Assembly (NCBI GenBank): GCA_907164885.2
Contig: OU015496.1
Coordinates: forward strand, 184,936,781-185,000,780
Reading direction: 5' to 3'
Source: Dolomedes plantarius
Taxonomy: Eukaryota > Arthropoda > Arachnida > Araneae > Dolomedidae
DNA: 64,000 nt
Below are positions 46,009 to 64,000 of this stretch, piece by piece. The notes beneath the pieces were generated by a model, which saw only the letters and a list, made by a program, of their open reading frames with translations, had not been told where the DNA came from and made no database searches. A program made the position numbers and the translations under genes. Numbering within the stretch: the stretch's first letter is position 1; each line of letters begins with the position of its first letter.

Positions 46009-47807
46009 TATATATAAAACCTAGCTATTGAACCAGAAAAGCAAATTGCTGACAAAAATTCTATAGGGTGCCCATGTCACTTTATTTTTGCTGTTGTGGT
46101 CCATACAGAAAAATGTTATAAAGCATATTTCCATATTTTTTTATTATTTCTGATTCTTTTATTTTTTATGCTAATTTCCATACTTTATTTGTTACTGTTG
46201 TATACATACTTGCACAATTTGAATCTTAAAATCGGGGCAACTTGAGAAAACCAGCATCTGTGCAAAATGTCTGTTCTCTTAAGACACAAAAGTTAGGGTA
46301 AGAGAGGTTTTTTGATAAATTAGTCAGAAATTATATTTCTGTGCAGTCTGATAGATTTAAAAATTACATTTCTGTATGAGCTAGTACTCCTACAGAGGGA
46401 TAAAATGGTAGAAAAGAAGAAAGAATAGCTCCATAAAGAGCAACTGATTACAAAAAGGGGGGGGGGGGGGAGTGGGGTCCTTTTTTTAAAAAGCGAGTAA
46501 TATGCATTGTTGTTTTTAGTGTCATCCCCGGCAGGTTCATTTTTTGTTTAAATATTTGTTTTGTGAATGCTTTGAGCTAGAATTAGCTATTTAGTCGTAT
46601 ATTTTATCCAGTTCCCTGGTTATTAAGAAAAAAGTGATAGGCTTGCTTTTAATGAGAGAATGAAAACAGTATGGCCATTTTCAATCATTTTTAATTCATT
46701 TTGCTCTTTAAAACATTTGTTTGTAGAAACTCTCCAATATATCTGCCAACTAAATTGCTCCTAATTTTACTAATCATAGTTTAAAATTTAGTTAAAAGGT
46801 AATAATTTTAACTTACAAAGATACGTTAACTATTAACCAGTATAAGAGACATCCATAAATTTTTTTGTCTTAATTAGATAATTATTAGCTGGTAATTATC
46901 AACCATCAAGACTTAGGGTTTGGCATTTCCCAAAAGCACAGAGAATATAGGTATAATTGTATATGAATAATAAGGGGGAAAATGTTGAAAATCCTAAGTT
47001 GCTATTTAGCAATAATGATTATTTTGAATAGAAAATCGTTTAAACTAGGCTAGATAATACAGTTGAAAATTTGAGTAAATATTTTAGCTATCATGAGTAT
47101 CCGAAATAACAGCTGTTCCTGAAATATTGTGTTGTATGTCACTTTGCCTGATATAAATAAGACTTTGACATCTGTAATATTTGAAACAATCTCTCTTCTC
47201 TCCATTAGTATTTATTTAAAATAAGTTGTTTATAATGTGTACTTTTGCCAGGTAAATCAAATTACTTGGATTTTTTTTTTTTTTTTATCTAAAGAATTGT
47301 AAAAATGAACACTGAGATGAGTCTAAAACTATGATAGATTTTTAAAAGTCCTTAAAGTTTTAATTTTAGAATCGGGTAATGACATGAATTAGGAAGAATT
47401 TCTAAATTTACATAAGCATATTTGCTTGCTTATCATTTTCAACAGATTTCTTGTTTTCTCCTAAAATTCCTTAGCAAGACAACTCTCTAAACATTAGAGA
47501 CAGCAATTCTAAATGCATGATTGGTTTAATTGTACTGGTGAGGGGTTTAAAATTTTCAGATAAATTTTGCCTACAGTGGAATAAAGTGAATCTTTGTACT
47601 TTGATACAAATTATAGGTGCGGAAGTAAGATAGTGAAAATGCATAAGCACAACTTTCATAGGTTTCTAAAATGTGGTCAAAATTGTAATGACAAGGTACA
47701 ATGCATAAAACATAGTCAAATGATGAAATAAGCTAAATTTCTACCTTGTAAGTGTGCATAAATGAATGTTATGGTTATTTTCTAATAAAATTCCTTTTTT
47801 TGTCTAG
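46009..47807. other. Unassigned stretch before CNOT4 coding start
   Basis: AT-rich with G14 at 46458. No gene or element was recognised. It is probably CNOT4 5' intron if the promoter lies near 31 kb or 37 kb. Confidence 0.35.
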
Positions 47808-47858
47808 TGTTTGAAGGATTTAGAAGATAAAGGAATCGAAAAAGAAAAGTCAGAAGAT

Positions 47859-47876
<18 letters not shown>
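47808..47876 (+). CDS. CNOT4: CNOT4 first coding exon (start codon exon)
   Basis: The acceptor TTTTTGTCTAG precedes 51 bases of leader and then ATG at 47859, encoding MEKSLD before the donor GAT|GTAATA. The join to the next exon gives MEKSLD|CPLC, matching the short N-terminus before the RING in this family. The leader is also open in the same frame, so a further upstream coding exon cannot be excluded. A non-coding first exon near 31.6 kb is one candidate. Confidence 0.6.
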
Positions 47877-63489
<15,613 letters not shown>

Positions 63490-63675
63490 GTATGTTATTT
63501 ACTTTGTAAATTTTTTTTCTTTGTAGAATATTTTAGGTGTATAAAATATTTTGTAAAGTTGCTTATTTCAAAATTTATTATGACTATAAAGAGGTAGAGG
63601 TGTAGAGAGAGAGAGAGAGACAGCAAAGGTAAGCTGAGGGGAAAATTTAAAAAGCATTTATATAACAACTGTCTA

Positions 63676-64000
63676 GAGCAGCCATACTCATACTTTTTTT
63701 TTTCTTCTTGGGCCACATACATATTGCGCCGCAGCAAGAAAATTGACACATTTCAGAAATGCAGCATTGGAGGAAAATCAACACTAAGAATAGAACTAGC
63801 ATTACAATAAAACTGATACAACTATCCTCAGGTGGACAAATTGCGAGATAGAGATGTCGCTTTTTGTGCACGATGGGGCACTTCATGCATATTTTTCAAT
63901 GACATGACCTCAAAATTGCTAATTTTTTACTTATGTCACTTTTCTTGCTGGGGTGCAATATGTTTGCTAAGTAACACAGGTTGCAACATAGTACACTTTA
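63676..64000. mobile_element. Possible hAT-like element, left end only
   Basis: GAGCAGCCATACTCATAC, a T run and GGGCCACAT resemble a Charlie-type hAT end. The element would continue past the window, so no right end can be checked. A (GA)n tract at 63605-63621 precedes it. Confidence 0.35.

Overview
The window is eukaryotic nuclear DNA: AT-rich, with long introns, canonical GT/AG splice sites, and dense interspersed repeats (SINEs, Helitrons, hAT, Tc1/mariner, pogo/Tigger, MITEs, microsatellites). There is no operon structure and no bacterial signal. The two host genes and the repeat mix fit an animal, most likely an arthropod and possibly a chelicerate. The sequence alone does not fix the class.

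Two host genes can be rebuilt exon by exon. On the minus strand (9986-31161) lies a complete nine-exon farnesyl pyrophosphate synthase gene (FDPS, about 408 aa). Both aspartate-rich motifs are intact, every splice phase agrees, and the first exon encodes a basic mitochondrial-type leader. On the plus strand, from 47859 to beyond the right edge, lies CNOT4, the RING E3 ligase of the CCR4-NOT complex. Its C4C4 RING, coiled linker, RRM and C3H1 finger are complete, and part of a low-complexity tail is present (11 coding exons, at least 404 aa). The two genes are divergent. A CpG-enriched segment just upstream of FDPS (31162-31660) carries an NRF1-like site and may be a shared promoter, with CNOT4 entering through a roughly 16 kb 5' intron.

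The rest is mobile-element landscape. The left 10 kb, downstream of FDPS, holds a fragment of a transposon-associated protein, a truncated Tc1, a hAT-like element invaded by a Helitron, a SINE, and a Helitron carrying a 182-bp segment that is a perfect inverted copy of a segment 1.3 kb away. FDPS introns contain two more Helitrons of the same family, a Helitron with an internal minisatellite, a foldback element with about 376-bp arms, a tRNA-like/LTR-like unit, an 801-bp higher-order GA-rich tandem duplication, a Tigger relic and a MITE with a SINE inside it. Between the genes lie a 1470-bp hAT with a perfect 8-bp target duplication, a 1301-bp Tc1/mariner with DD36D spacing, a decayed second hAT, piggyBac-like termini, a 23-bp perfect hairpin and a pogo-type MITE. 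CNOT4 introns carry a GC-rich nested MITE, SINEs, a Tigger relic, a (TA)n tract against a splice acceptor and an LTR-like unit.

The host genes do not act in one pathway: FDPS is isoprenoid synthesis and CNOT4 is mRNA/protein quality control. No wholly new system was found. The most unusual items are the Helitron/inverted-duplication pair, the long foldback, two SINEs sharing a core body, the DD36D transposon and the duplicated CNOT4 splice donor.
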